The notes under the pieces are model-generated. The model saw nothing but the letters and a program-made list of their open reading frames with translations, was not told the DNA's origin and did no database searches. 64,000 nt of DNA from assembly GCA_024449915.1 (NCBI GenBank), contig JAMZAV010000438.1:1240001-1304000 (forward strand), written 5' to 3'. Made by a program: the position numbers and the translations under genes. Of the stretch, positions 33,140 to 45,192 are shown piece after piece (the first letter of the stretch is position 1; every line of letters begins with the position of its first letter). The stretch comes from Sweltsa coloradensis. Its lineage: Eukaryota > Arthropoda > Insecta > Plecoptera > Chloroperlidae.

Positions 33140-34401
33140 CAGAGGCGGCTCTACCATAAGGGCATTGGGGCATGTGCCCCTCCTACTCTTCCCGCCAACA
33201 ATCGCTCACATATACGAGTTGTAGACGTCGTGGTACACATTTACATAAAATCAAATAGTTTGTATTTTCAATGTGAACGCACGCGCGGTAAGGAAACAGC
33301 GAACAACGCTTGACTCTAATGAGCCTTCTACGGGCTAGACGAAGTTGCGCCCAGGTTGCGCCTGCGCAGTCAGTTTTAGTCGGAAATAGCCGAATCTTTG
33401 CCTCGCAATAAGCGTTGGAACTCCGGCAGGATGGGCAAGATTTTAGTCCGCCCAGAGCTGTTGTAAGGAGAACACGTTACGCGCTGCTGCGTTGTGCGGG
33501 TAATCGAGGAATTCGCCGAGTCCAAAGAAAGAAGAGTACAACTGTAAGTGTCATGTGATGTACAAGTGTGGCTCGTTGGTCTTGTTGTTAGCGTATCTGC
33601 TTCCAATGCAGAAGGTCCAGGGTTCGATTCCCGCTAAAGTCAGAAGTTTTTTAACTCCTGATTTGGACTTAAGTCCATCAGTTCTTGTCTTAGGAGTTTG
33701 TAAACGGTGACTTTGGAGCCGTCCTAGCAACGAAGCACATAATAAATTTCAAAGTTGTTCTGAATCGGCCTTGTTGATTCTGGCGTTGATTCGCGGGTGT
33801 TCGCACTGTCCATACCACTGATTGCTATATTTCCTATTAAAAATATCGATCTTTGGTTGGTTATCGGCTCGCTCACTCGTCGATTGCGTCGGGGCATGCA
33901 GGGTTGGCTTGGTCGCTTTGATTTAAAGTCCCCCACTGAAAATCAGTTATATAACTGAGTGGGCAGACTCTAAAAAATAAATTTATTTATTTATTATTAT
34001 TTACAGGCATTAAAATATCAGGTAAATTTGCATGTGCTGCTATTATCTTCTTTTACTTTAAAGCGAGGTCGAAAAATATAGATAAATTACCATTTTTAAA
34101 TGATAACTGATTTGTGCCCAGGCCCGTATTAACCATTAGGCTAACTAGGCTCTAGCCCATGGGCGCAAGCTCTCAGAGGGCGCAACTTTGTTGCGCCCTA
34201 AAAAAATATTGAAAATATTTTTGTGTTATGTGTATAGTTCTCCCTTGCTCAAATTGCTGTAAAGGCTGTCTTGGAGCTAAATAATGCCAAAAAAATTTCG
34301 CCTCCGGCGGCTGGGGCTTCGCCCCAGACCCCTTGTAGCCCACGCAAGTCCATTCAAATATATTGTGCCCTGCCTATTTTAAACCCCACGAGCCGCCTCT
34401 G
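33140..34401. mobile_element. hAT element with perfect 8 bp duplication, carrying a SINE
   Basis: CAGAGGCGGCTCTACCA and ACGAGCCGCCTCTG ends, flanked by ATAAAAAC (33132-33139, 34402-34409). GGGGCATGTGCCCC and GGGGCTTCGCCCC palindromes lie subterminally. Non-coding. Confidence 0.8.
33566..34000 (+). mobile_element. tRNA-headed SINE, family S, full copy
   Basis: 5' head GGCTCGTTGGTCTTGTTGTT (A-box-like) ... TCCAGGGTTCGATTCCCGC (B box), then a body, then the conserved CCCCACTGAAAATCAGTTAT and ACTGAGTGGGCAGACTCT, then a TTTA-rich tail. The acceptor stem does not pair, so it is not a tRNA gene. Copies or fragments: 16801-16915 (+), 35212-35341 (-), 46631-46960 (-). Confidence 0.75.
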
Positions 34402-34492
34402 ATAAAAACATCAATATCACCGGGTAATAGTAATAAATAATAATAAACTCTGAGAGTATAGACACGGTGCCGAATACTAATACGTTGATACA

Positions 34493-34658
34493 TACCGTAT
34501 TTACCCGATTGCAAGCCTACCTTTTTGACACATTTTTGTAGTTCAAAAATGGCACCCCAGCTTGGAATGATGGCAAACTTATAAGTATTTAAACACTACA
34601 CTTTTTTGTTGGATGAACTTTTGATCAGGGGTCGGCTTACAATCGAGCAAATACGGTA
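34493..34658. mobile_element. Short TA-flanked MITE
   Basis: TACCGTATTTACCCGATTGC and GCAAATACGGTA-type inverted ends over 25 bp, 166 bp in all. TA boundaries suggest a mariner-type source. Confidence 0.7.
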
Positions 34659-35211
34659 TTCTAAGAAAATTCAGATTCCTTGGCCTATGCTCGCATGTAA
34701 AGTTGGCTAAATTCTCAAAAATCCGTCTGGTGTACGTAACGTATTATTGTATGGATGCCTGAAAATTTGGTTAATTCCTTCACGTAATAATACCAGTACG
34801 CAAAATACTAAATAGCTGTTTTCAAGGATTTCTCAGGATTTTTAAAGTAGGTACCTATCTCCCAAGGATAAAAATAATTTGGTGTCAACTCTGCCTTAGG
34901 TTATAAGAGCTAAACATTATGTTTCATGTTTGTACTTTTCTTGCGGACCTGTAATTTCACTAATACTGACTGATTAGTAGGGGTCCAGGAAAATAGTTAA
35001 AAAAAATTGCCGATAAGATATTACTAGTTTGATAAAATTTTATGGTTGGTTTTGTAGTTTTGTTTAATTCAGCTGTTAAAGTGTGAATAGTATAAGCATT
35101 TGGCTTTATATTTTCATACACTGAATAACTTAGCGTAATTTCGTACAAACGGAAATAGTCTTTGTTGCAGGGATACATGAAAATATCAGTATAAATAAAT
35201 TTGTATGTAGA

Positions 35212-35341
35212 GTCTACCCACTCAAGTCACATAACTGATTTTTAGTGGGGGACATTAAACCAAAGCGACCAAGCCAATCCTGTTGGCCCCGACGCAATTG
35301 ACGAGTGAGCGATATAACCAACCAAAGATTGATAACATCAA
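35212..35341 (-). mobile_element. SINE family S, 3' fragment
   Basis: Inverted AGAGTCTACCCACTC, ATAACTGATTTTTAGTGGGG and GACGAGTGAGCGAT match the distal half of the copy at 33566. Confidence 0.75.
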
Positions 35342-36632
35342 AATAGCATTCGATCACGCTTCAGAATTAGATGAAATTGGTGTCAAAGTCAAACTTTATT
35401 CAAAACATTAAAGGCATATGCAATTTCTATTCACTTTCTTTTAAAATTGTTTGAACTTTATAGCAATAGACAATGCCAATTCCCTGGACTCGTACTGATT
35501 ATTGTTAACTGTTCACTTTAAACAATGATTCAAATTGTTACAACATAATAAATTTCAAAAATTTCAAAAGTTCATAATAAATATTTCAAAATTGGATAAC
35601 TTCACAATAATTATGATAATCAGGTTCCAATCTTATATCATAGGCCTGATCATGGGTGTTACCTGGTTGTATGCCACATCACCATATTATTAAGATTTGA
35701 GACATCCAAATTCAAAACGCATAATATTCAGGAAGATTAAAACTTAGTAATCTAGCAGTATCTACGAACTATGATCCAACGTTTACAAAACTCCCTAGAA
35801 AGAAATCAATAAAATAAATTGATCTTCCAAATGTATCAAGTGATTGGTTGCCATAAGGGGACGGTGCAACTAAGATTTAAAAATATATACGCACGACGTA
35901 CGTATTAACTATTAATAAATAAATTATAGTTTCAGATTTTTCTGTAAACTTAGGCACTGCCTACTTCTCCAAATGATTTGTTATTGATTAAGCTTACATT
36001 AATAAATGCATTAGGTACCCATAATAAATATTTTGAAATATTTTATTAACCAAATATTCCCCTATGTAAGTACATCCGATAAATGATGTGAATACTGTAG
36101 TTAATCTTTATTGTTTTGTAAATCCTATGTCCTAAATCATAATTTAAGAATGCATGAACTTAACGGAGAATTTTATTTTAAATACCAGCCCAAAGCTGTT
36201 GTTATATTTATCCCCTTTTCAATATGGTATATTTTAGAGCTTACAGACTCTCTACTATGGTATAAAATATAAACATTGTAATTTACTATGAATGTGAAAA
36301 CAAAAGTGTAATCTTGTCTTTCAACTATTGTAACTAGGTATATAATATGAACTGAAATAAAATATCACAGTTCATTGGCAAAGTTATACAAATTGTTCAG
36401 CAACTATTTTCTTGTAGTCATAAGTCAGCCACTCGTCCTTGGTCCAGCCACATACATAATAATACAGTAATACTACATATAAGGGTGCGCGGGTAGGACT
36501 TTTTTCGTGCCAGATTTGGGTAATAAAGTACCCTCAGGTATCAGATAATTTTTGGATTGGGGGAATAGTAAAAAGTGATTTAAATTTTCAATAGTGTGGC
36601 ACGTGAGACTAAGTTGGACAAGATAAGAAGTA
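35342..36632. other. Unassigned AT-rich intergenic sequence
   Basis: No exon, repeat boundary or RNA gene recognised in about 1.3 kb. Confidence 0.5.
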
Positions 36633-36640
36633 CTGTGACC

Positions 36641-37578
36641 CAGTGTTGGGTCAGTTCTTTTTTAAAATGAACTTTTTAAAAGTTCAGTTCACAGCTCAAA
36701 TAATGAACTTTTAAAAAGTTCAAGTTCTTTTAAAACCTAAAATTTTGAAAAGTTCAAGTTCGTCTAAAATATGAACTAAGTTCTTCTTTTGTAAAAAAAA
36801 AAACACACTTTTTTATAAAAGGCTAGTGTAAATTGAAGAAAAACACTAGAAAAAACATTAGGGGTGTTCGAGTACCAATTTACTGGCGAGTTTGAGTCGG
36901 ACGAATGTGTTGAGCTGTCTTTGATCGTGTTGATGATTTGTAATAGGCCTACATTCTCGTCGACCAGCTTGTAAAATTAATGCAGATACTTAGCATTTTA
37001 GGCTTCCAAGATTTTTTTTCCGAATTAGTTGGCGTACATCGTTTTAACTTCGTGAATCGTGCGTGATGTTGTCAAAATCAGCTGAACGTGCGTCAACGTA
37101 GGCCTACGATAAACGATAAATAGAGGCGAGCTCTGGCAATCGTCGTCGGGGACCCTGCCCCCTTCCCTTGACGACCTCCCCGACGACGATGACTATGACA
37201 CAACGAACTATGACAAAGACGATGATGACCGCGACGTGAGAAACCCCCCTTCCTCCCCTTTCCCGTGGCTGGTTCTGACCAGCATGGGCCCCTCCCCCCC
37301 CCCCTTAGGTTAGAGTGGTTCATTATGACCTAACGGTTGACGCGTCCTTAAACCAAATAAACAAAAAAAACTACGATAAACAACGAGTCGACGGCTGCTC
37401 GGCGCACGGAAAGAACTTGCAAATGAACTTTCTAAAACTGAAAAGTTCGTTCTCGGAATGAACTTTTAAAAGTTCAAGTTCATTCATTTAAAAAAAGAGT
37501 AAGTTCACTGAAAAGCTCACAAAAAAAGAACGCGTTCACGAGAACGCGTTCTTTTTAAAAGTTCCTTCCCCAACACTG
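36641..37578. mobile_element. hAT element with perfect 8 bp duplication
   Basis: CAGTGTTGGG...CCCCAACACTG flanked by CTGTGACC (36633-36640, 37579-37586). Subterminal AAAAGTTC/GAACTTTT words and GAACGCGTTC palindromes parallel the hAT at 24714. A copy of the dispersed GC-rich repeat (37122-37345) lies inside. No transposase frame. Confidence 0.85.
37122..37372. repeat. Dispersed GC-rich repeat, copy 2
   Basis: Matches 24385-24590 (GAGGCGAGCTCTGGCAATCG onward) and ends GACCTAACGGTTGACGCGTC followed by an A-rich tail, which suggests a retroposed element in this orientation. Confidence 0.6.
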
Positions 37579-37586
37579 CTGTGACC

Positions 37587-38052
37587 CTGGTGGTTGACAC
37601 CTAAAATAATGCAAAGCACTTTTGTCCCTCTTCTCCTATGAACCAAAACCCCCCACCCTAAAACCAGAAGACGAGTTATCCCATAAATTGGTTACTGGCA
37701 TTTCTAAATAAATGAGATATCTTTATTTTCTTATCTTAGTATTAGTGAACTTAAGTTGGTACAGTATTTGTAACATAGCTAAAAGGACACTTCCACTGAA
37801 AATTGTTTTGTTGTATCTATATGTTATATTGTGCAATTATGTGCCAAGAGGTACATATAATTATGTCCATGTCCTTAGTAAAATAGAAATTAAATTGACA
37901 GAACTTGTAGTACTGTATACCATAATATGTTAGTGCTGAAACTGGAAACATGAATAAACATGTTTCAGTGGGGGGAAAGGTACAGAAGGACGACAGCTTA
38001 CTTTGAAAATGTTAAGTAGGTCGCACACACAAATACATGAGTAGACAAGTTG
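37587..38052. other. Unassigned spacer
   Basis: AT-rich; nothing recognised. Confidence 0.4.
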
Positions 38053-38097
38053 TATTGTATTGTATTGTATTGTATTGTATTGTATTGTATTGTATTT
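38053..38097. repeat. (TGTAT)n microsatellite
   Basis: About nine tandem TTGTA/TGTAT units. Confidence 0.9.
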
Positions 38098-38237
38098 ATT
38101 TACTTCCGTTGACAGGTACAAAGTACATATATGGATATCGTCAAACATTTAAAATACAGTAAAAGAAACCCAAACAAAACGGGCGAAAGCATATAGTAAT
38201 AGTTCTTACAGGTACAGATAATAATTACAATAATAAC

Positions 38238-38239
38238 AA

Positions 38240-38310
<71 letters not shown>
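38238..38310. repeat. (AAT)n microsatellite abutting a Helitron-like end
   Basis: AAT repeats run directly into CTAGGAAAAGGCTCAGTTGG at 38311. Confidence 0.9.
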
Positions 38311-38311
<1 letters not shown>

Positions 38312-38997
38312 TAGGAAAAGGCTCAGTTGGACGCGTTGATAAGCGAGCACGTGCTATACAATTTGTTGATGGTCCAAATTTCAACCAGATCTGAATCTTC
38401 GTGAAAGAAAAGCTCCAGCTTCGTGCGACTTTTCGTTGCCATGGTAACGTTACTTTTGTTAAAATGTAATTTCCATCTATACTAATTATCAGATCAAAAT
38501 AAAATTAACATATTCGTGACCGGACGGATATTCTAAATGATTTGGCCACCTCAGATTTTGTGGCCGTTGAGTTTTAAAAAACAAATTCGATTAACTTTAA
38601 TGTAACTTTATAACTTTTTGAACGATTTTGCCACAAAACTAATGGCATTCAATCCAGATCGAAGCTTGTGTATGGTCCAAATTTCAACTCGATCCGAACC
38701 TCCGTTCGACCGCTATCAAGAGCCAAAAAAGCTGCGCGACTTTCCATTGCCATGGTAACGGTACTTTGTTATAATGTAATTTCCATTTACACTACTTATC
38801 GGATCAAAATAAAATTAACATATTCTTGACCGGAAGGACATTCTAAATGATTTGGCCACATCGGATTTTGTTGCCGTTGAAAAAAAAACTTTCGATTAAC
38901 TTTAATGTAACTTTTTAACTTTTTGAACGATTTTGCCACAAAACTAATGGCATTCAATCCAGATCAAAGCTTGCGGATGGTCCAAATTTGACAAGAT
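38311..38997 (-). mobile_element. Helitron-like family 2, truncated copy
   Basis: Complement of the 3' part of 52757-54062: CTAG, then the stem bases CGCTCAGTTGGACGCGTT-like, then two copies of the 310 bp unit with TTTGGCCAC and GCCATGGTAAC. Ends abruptly near 38997. Confidence 0.7.
38435..38448. promoter_or_regulatory. RFX X-box-like palindrome in a transposon
   Basis: GTTGCCATGGTAAC fits the RFX consensus GTNRCC-N(0-3)-RGYAAC. A degraded sister ATTGCCATGGTAAC lies at 38746. Binding is inferred. Confidence 0.4.
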
Positions 38998-39770
38998 TAA
39001 TAGAGAGTAGTATTATGTATAGAAAAACGTATTCCGCAGGTATGTGTTATTACACTCTTTTTAACACGGTATACATATACGTTCAGAGATTGAATAACTC
39101 GCGTCTCATACTCAAAACGAGCTATCTAGTCTATAGTCCCTAATCTATCTTTTCAATCTCCTATTTATGAACAGATATTAAAACTTTCATCACAAAATAT
39201 AGTACAAAGGTCTAATAGACTATGGTAATATAATAACAAAAAGAATTGGTACCTATGTTGTTATTATATCTTTTTAAGTATATTTTGTTCTAAGGTTGAC
39301 AGTCGCCTAGGGTTATGGAGTTATGCTCTTTTACCATCCTCTTGAGTCTTGACAACACTTAATAAAAAGGGTATATTACAAACTATATTGTGTCAAATTT
39401 ATCTTTGTTTCAAACTAGTGACAAAGTCCCTGTAGAGCATTTTTTTCTATTTTAAATTCAAATAAATTGGTAAGGTCTCTTGGAATTTGTTGCCACCAGC
39501 CCTTCAGGCTGGGCTTTATGTTCTCTTTGCTTTTCCCAACCTGTCAACCCTTCTCCAATCTCTCTTGGAATTTGGATGAAAGGGATACTACCCGTACTGT
39601 ATCTACATTGAATTGTATAAAGCATAAATTTTGTATTCTTAATCCGAGTCGCATATCGTTCCAATCATGTTGAACCATGTCACCACTTTTTTGTTTTACT
39701 TAAAAAAACATAACATAAAGCTGCAGTATTTACAACAAAATGATGTCGCCACCAGATGCACAGTGTTATA

Positions 39771-40421
39771 GGTTGCGTTCCGTTAACTGCTGAACGTACT
39801 GAACCAGTAAGCCAGCTTTACTGTATCCGTTCCGTTAACTGTTGTCAGCAGTGTGCTGAGGATCCCGTAAATTGCTGGCCCAGCGCCTTCAGTAACTGGA
39901 AGTGCTGGAGGTTTTTCGCTCAGTATCGTCAGTAAACCAGCTAGTGTCATGGCGGCGTTGAAATGCCAGTTTGCTTCCAAAGTTAATAAATTGCTTTATT
40001 TGTCCAGAAAAAATGGATATGAGATATTGCCGTGGACTAAAAATAACATTAATAATTCGCGATGAGCTGGCGAGCTTACACTTATTTTTTTTATTCAAAG
40101 CTTGCAATTAATGAATCGATGACTTTGGGTCTAGGCCTAGGCTAGATGATGGCTTTAAATGTTCCGCCAAGAGAATAATTTATTTATTAAACCCATAATC
40201 GAGGATAAACGTGAAATCTTCTTATTTCTCTTCAAGTTTACCCTAAATAGTTAAAATCATGTTTTAAATTGACTGAACGATTATTTTTCTGACAGCTGCA
40301 TTGCTTGTGCTGGATGCTTTTACTTGAAACCATTCCGATTTCTAGGCCTACTGACAGCGCAGGCTAGCACTGTTGTTTACTGTGCTCCCAGTAGAGCCAG
40401 CAGGTAACGGAACGCACTCAT
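39771..40421. mobile_element. TIR element with GCGTTCCGTTA ends
   Basis: TGCGTTCCGTTAACTGCTG left, CAGCAGGTAACGGAACGCA right; a second TCCGTTCCGTTAACTGTTG lies just inside the left end. No clear target duplication, no transposase. 38998-39770 has nothing recognised. Confidence 0.6.
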
Positions 40422-41080
40422 AGTCAGAATTTTCTGAGCTCTTTGTGCATTCTTATCAGTAATTATAGCTTCATAATCATGTTAAGTGCCGACTTAGGTC
40501 TCCTGATTTCTGTAAGTTAAACATTTGCATGTAAACTCCAACCGTTTCTGAAAGTGTTTGAACAAGTTATTTATTATTTTAGATAATATCACGCATTATT
40601 CAACCTTTGTTCTACCAAATAGATAATTGTACAAATAATTACAAAATATGTCATCAACTTCAACTCGTGTTGATAACAAGGTGTACATAGATCCGTGGAT
40701 AGTTCTGGAAATGTTGAGAGTCATGTGATGATACATATAAATTGGAAAAGGCCAGTCGCTATTATATGAGTGAGCAAGCCATGTGTTGAGTACCCCTGGG
40801 GTCCCTAATGACGACCAGAGTTCGTCTCTAAATATCGGGTAATAAAATACTTTCCTACTTACAAGCTGATGTTTACGAGATAGCCTCTTATCTCGCCTTG
40901 TACAATCGGCAGACGAATGCACAGGGCCAAATTGTACCCCGGTCCTAGATAAATACGAATCGTAATGTCTCTTCTATAGCAGTTATTTTTCATTTTAACA
41001 CAACGTAAAAGATAAAACAATAGAAGATTTCAAAGCCACCGCTATGAGTATACCTGGAGTTGATTTGTTATTGTTTGACA
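40422..41080. other. Unassigned spacer
   Basis: No feature recognised. Confidence 0.4.
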
Positions 41081-41088
41081 TTAAGGCT

Positions 41089-41720
41089 ATTCCAGAGCAC
41101 TCTTACCGATATTTTGAAAGTCAACGGAAAATGGCTAAAAGTTAGTTGAATGAAAGATGAACTTAATAAAAAGGAAAAAAAAATAACTTTTTTTTTGGAC
41201 GGGACAAAAGCTCTATTTTGGCCAAAATATGCAAATTTTGGGTCATTACGGAAATGAATGTTTTAGATGCAATATTTAATTTTTAGCTATGATTTTTTTT
41301 TATTGCTTCAACACACCTTTGTCTCTGGACTGAGTATAAGGGAAAATAATTTTTTGAAATAATGTTCGATGTACGAATTTTTTTGTCACATGGTACAAAA
41401 AAGAGTTTTGAACCGGAACACGAAAAAAATCGTCCATCAAAAGTTATTTCATAAAATTAGTTTCCCTTGTACTCAGTCCAGAGACAAAGGTGTGTTGAAG
41501 CAATAAAAAAAAATCATAGCTAAAAATTAAATATTGCATCTAAAACATTCATTTCCGTAATGACCCAAAATTTGCATAATTTGACCAAAATAGAGCTTTT
41601 GTCCCGTCCAAAAAAAAAGTTTTTTTTTCCTATTTTATTCAAGTTCATCTTTCATCCAACCAACTTTTAGCCATTTTCCGTTGACTTTCAAAATATCGGT
41701 AAGAGTGCTCTGGAATAGTC
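41089..41720. mobile_element. Fold-back element with about 258 bp arms
   Basis: 41087-41345 and 41462-41722 are nearly perfect inverted copies (CTATTCCAGAGCACTCTTAC ... GTAAGAGTGCTCTGGAATAG) around a loop of about 116 nt. TTAAGGCT is present on both sides (41081-41088, 41721-41728), compatible with an 8 bp duplication. Non-coding. Confidence 0.75.
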
Positions 41721-41799
41721 TTAAGGCTGTGGTAAATACGAATTAACTTATTTATATGGAATTCTTCAAATTTTTATTTTGTGAGTTTAAATCTAAACG

Positions 41800-41899
41800 G
41801 GATGTATTGAATTTGTTAACAGTTCTCAGTTAACTGGTACCGGATGTATGTTTGAAATTTCAGTGCAATCGGTTCATCATTTTGGCCATTTTTCAGCGT

Positions 41900-41934
<35 letters not shown>

Positions 41935-41935
41935 C
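41800..41935. repeat. CA/TA-tailed dispersed repeat, copy 1
   Basis: CCGGATGTATGTTTGAAATT, TCAGTGCAATCGGTTCATC and TTGGCC..TTTTCAGCGTAC, then (CA)n(TA)n. An inverted relative lies at 49914-50070. Class unknown. Confidence 0.6.
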
Positions 41936-42528
41936 TCACAGAGATTTGACCTGTTTGACTTCAAATGTTCAAATAACAAATTCGAATGTAAATTACAATA
42001 AATGCAGATTCTTCTCTGAAGTCATCCCAACAAAGCAAATGGGTATATGTGCAGAAATGAAAATCCATCTCCGCTGGGTAAAGCATCCGACCGGCAAATT
42101 GAGAAATAAAAGAAAATGTTATCGATATAAATTCTTACAATGTGTAACTAAACATTTACTAGGTACCGGTACCACAAACATGTAATATAATACAAAACAT
42201 ACCTTGCTAAGTTTTATGTACCTACAATTTATGTTTTTTTTTAATGTTTATTAATATTTGCATTTATTGATACACAACATTTGACATGTAAGATTAAAAA
42301 TAAATGCGAGAATGGATGGATTTAATGTATATCCTACTCACTCACTACATAATAGAAACTGATCTACAAAGGAGAATAGTAATGTAATTAATCTTACACA
42401 ATTGCACGCAAAAAAGTACTGTATGTAGTATTGGCCTATTTACAAGTTAGGAAATCATAAAATGGCTATCATTGTTGTATAATCAGAAAAATACAAGTAG
42501 GCCTAAATTGAATTGTAAAATTGTATTT

Positions 42529-43314
42529 TTGGATGAGCGAAGCGAAGACTTCAATTTCACCGACCGCCCAAAAAATTTAGCTCTGGTGTTTTTTTGTTTT
42601 TTTTTTCTGTCTTGTTTGTTCGCTCTCTACCGGGCAAACGGCATAAGCGATCTTGATGAAAATTTGAGGGGACCTTCCAAATCTCTGAACTTAGACTTGC
42701 TACGTTTTTGGGTACAATCGAAGAAATATTTCTCATGAATATCGTACTTTTACGATTTTTTTCGATTTTTAGTGAGATACTTTCGTGACATTTGGGCCGA
42801 TTCTGACCAAACGGGTGGGGCTACAACGTTCATATTTCACATGCACATTAAGGTAATGGTGATGTATTGACGTTTGAAAGAAAAAGTTGAAAAAGTTAGC
42901 CAGAATCTATGGAAATAAAGGTTTTAATTTGAGTTTTTTGAGGTGTTAAATATTAAAACCTTTATTTCTATAGATTCTGTCTTAACTTTTTCAACTTTTT
43001 CTTTCAAAAGTCAATACATCACCTTTACCTTAATGTCCATGTGAAATATGAACGTTGTAGCCCCACCCGTTTGGTCAGAATCCGCCCAAATAGCACGAAA
43101 ATATAGAATTTAGATCTTTCTCGCAGCCTTGTATGAAAACTTCACAGACTTACTCACAGCCTTGTTACAAACAATCAAAGATCCAACAGACCTAATGATT
43201 GCTTTGTATGGGCCGTGTTAATATGTTTTTATTATTTTAAATTAATATTAACATTTTATAATTAAAAAGCTCATCCATCAACGCGACTAAAAAAGCGTTT
43301 GCGAAGCTTCCTAG
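42529..43314 (+). mobile_element. Helitron-like copy D with internal inverted segment
   Basis: Normal 5' half to about 42940, then the same segment inverted (TTAAAACCTTTATTTCTATA to GTAGCCCCACCCGTTTGGTC, 42955-43110), then the 3' end GCTCATCCATCAACGCGACT to CTTCCTAG. Likely a rearranged or nested copy. Confidence 0.65.
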
Positions 43315-44059
43315 TAATACAAAATAGATAGAAAAAACATACGCAAATGTTAAACGCTGATTTGTCAGATATGGTTTCACCTGAAAACGAATAATAGTAT
43401 AGTATTCACTTAGATTAGTACAGTGCAGTGGCAAAGCGTCAGGGTAGGCATTTGACGGTGTATACCCTACTATAAAGAAAATTAATTCTGAACATGGTTT
43501 TACTTGTGAAAAATGGTTTTCAAACGTACATGGGCAAGGCAACAAATGGAATGCGTTACCATTCTGCGTGGATGTGGTCTATTTCCATGCCTGTGCACAA
43601 GCTCTTGAGACAACTAGGAATCTGTCTCCGAGCCTTCCCCTCTTCCACCTATAACCATGGTGCAGCGCTGGTCCAACCCCCTGCACTTCCCCTCCTTCTT
43701 TGCAAGTAGCATAGGCTATTGAGACATGTCTCGTCGTGCTGCAGCAGCACGTGTGATTCGGCTGCATTTTCGATTGTTGCCCAAATGGATACTATTAATA
43801 TACACTTCTTTGGTTGGGCTTCAATAAGTGTTACAGCCTTACAGATTTTGTTATATTTAATATATTCTTATTCTGACATTGCTGCAAAAATCTGATAGGG
43901 AGGATCAAAGATGGCAGTATATAACCGACTAAAATGAAGTTTCAACTGTGCAAAAACAAAGTTATTTCGGTATTGCTTTCAGACTAATACTTTTTTCTAT
44001 AACGCACCAAACGCATTACATGAATTACATGACGATGCCTATATCTGTACTATGTACTT
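43315..44059. other. Unassigned spacer
   Basis: A stretch at 43495-43715 can be read as a protein-like frame (WNALP...) reminiscent of LINE C-termini, but too short to assign. Confidence 0.35.
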
Positions 44060-44097
44060 ATCAACAGGCTAATAAAACTATCTATCTATCTATCCAT
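44060..44097 (+). repeat. LINE 3' tail with (CTAT)n
   Basis: AATAAAACTATCTATCTATC resembles the end of the LINE at 14752-14778; upstream coding sequence is not recognisable. Confidence 0.45.
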
Positions 44098-44287
44098 TCT
44101 TAAACACTGATTTTTAAAATTTTCGCCTACGGCGCTAATGTGAACCCCTCGAGCTTGGTCCCTTTACCACATACGTATGTACATGTACCCCCAAAAATTT
44201 TTGTATCTGTATCTTACCTGTAAAATATTCACGCTTCGCCACTGGTACAGTGTACAAGTGTAACTCTTTGCAGAGAAAGTGAATAGT

Positions 44288-44321
44288 TTATATAATTAAG
44301 AAGGTAATAATAATAATAAAA

Positions 44322-44376
<55 letters not shown>

Positions 44377-44380
44377 TAAT
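44288..44380. repeat. (AAT)n microsatellite
   Basis: About 80 bp of AAT repeats. Confidence 0.9.
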
Positions 44381-45192
44381 ACACAGTGTTCATAATAAAG
44401 TAGAGTAGATGCAAAATAATAATAGGCCCTACTAGATTAAGGTAAAAATGTACAAAACAAATAAATAGGCCCTAGGTATTAAAAAAGGCTAGTTCCCTAT
44501 TGATATGATATTGTAAATTTTGATAAGAATAGCTGATGGCACGTAGAACACCGCAATGATGTACAGTGGAACGTGTCTAATATACATGCATTATCCAAGG
44601 AAGGGAAGTTTGTTACATCATTTCGGCTAAGGGAACATTTGAAAAAATAAAATATATAGTGAGGATTGCTAAAAATCAGAAACAGCAATTGTGGGAAAAT
44701 AAAAATATTGCTGGAAAATAGCAGGAAGAAGCAAATCTCCTATTCTTTGCTTTATATTTTGATAGTGGCAATCAACCCAGAACTACCAGTTCTGCACGCA
44801 AAGCAAATTAACTGCAAAAAATAAAACTGCAAAGCCCACGCGACTACTAGTAGGCGATGATAACTCGACCCTGTTTACTCCTACCCGAGTTGGGGGGTTT
44901 TCAGCTATCTGCACACGCCGTCCCGAAAGATTTACAATCTTGCCATGACATACCAAAAAAAAAAAATCAGCCCGATCCGATAACCCGTTCTGTGTTAAAA
45001 AAGTGCGTAAAAATCGCATCCAATTAAGCTAGGTACCGGGGTAATGTATAAACTAGGCCGCATCGCGAACGCTTTTTTTTTTTTTTTTTTTTGAATATTT
45101 CTGTCCAATGATTACGTTTTTATGTGGAATCTCATTACTTTTTCTATAGTTACTTGATATTACTTGTTCATTATACACCTGTAAAAGGCCTA
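44381..45192. other. Unassigned spacer
   Basis: No feature recognised apart from a T run at 45068-45093. Confidence 0.4.

Larger units (their letters stand above)
32950..34895. mobile_element. Older hAT-like element with nested insertions
   Basis: Left CAGGGTTGCCACTTTGAAGG, right CCTTGGGAG...ACACCAAA on the complement (GGCAGAGTTGACACC). Flanks CTCTAGGC and CCTTAGGT agree at 6 of 8. Contains the hAT 33140-34401 and the MITE 34493-34658. Repeated CAAGGATTTTTAA words near both ends support the pairing. Confidence 0.45.

Noticed and set aside
38100..38384. Poly-Tyr minus-strand frame
   Set aside because: Same artefact over an AAT repeat.
43494..43767. Protein-like frames on both strands
   Set aside because: Short, no motif beyond a weak WNALP; not enough to call a LINE or a gene.
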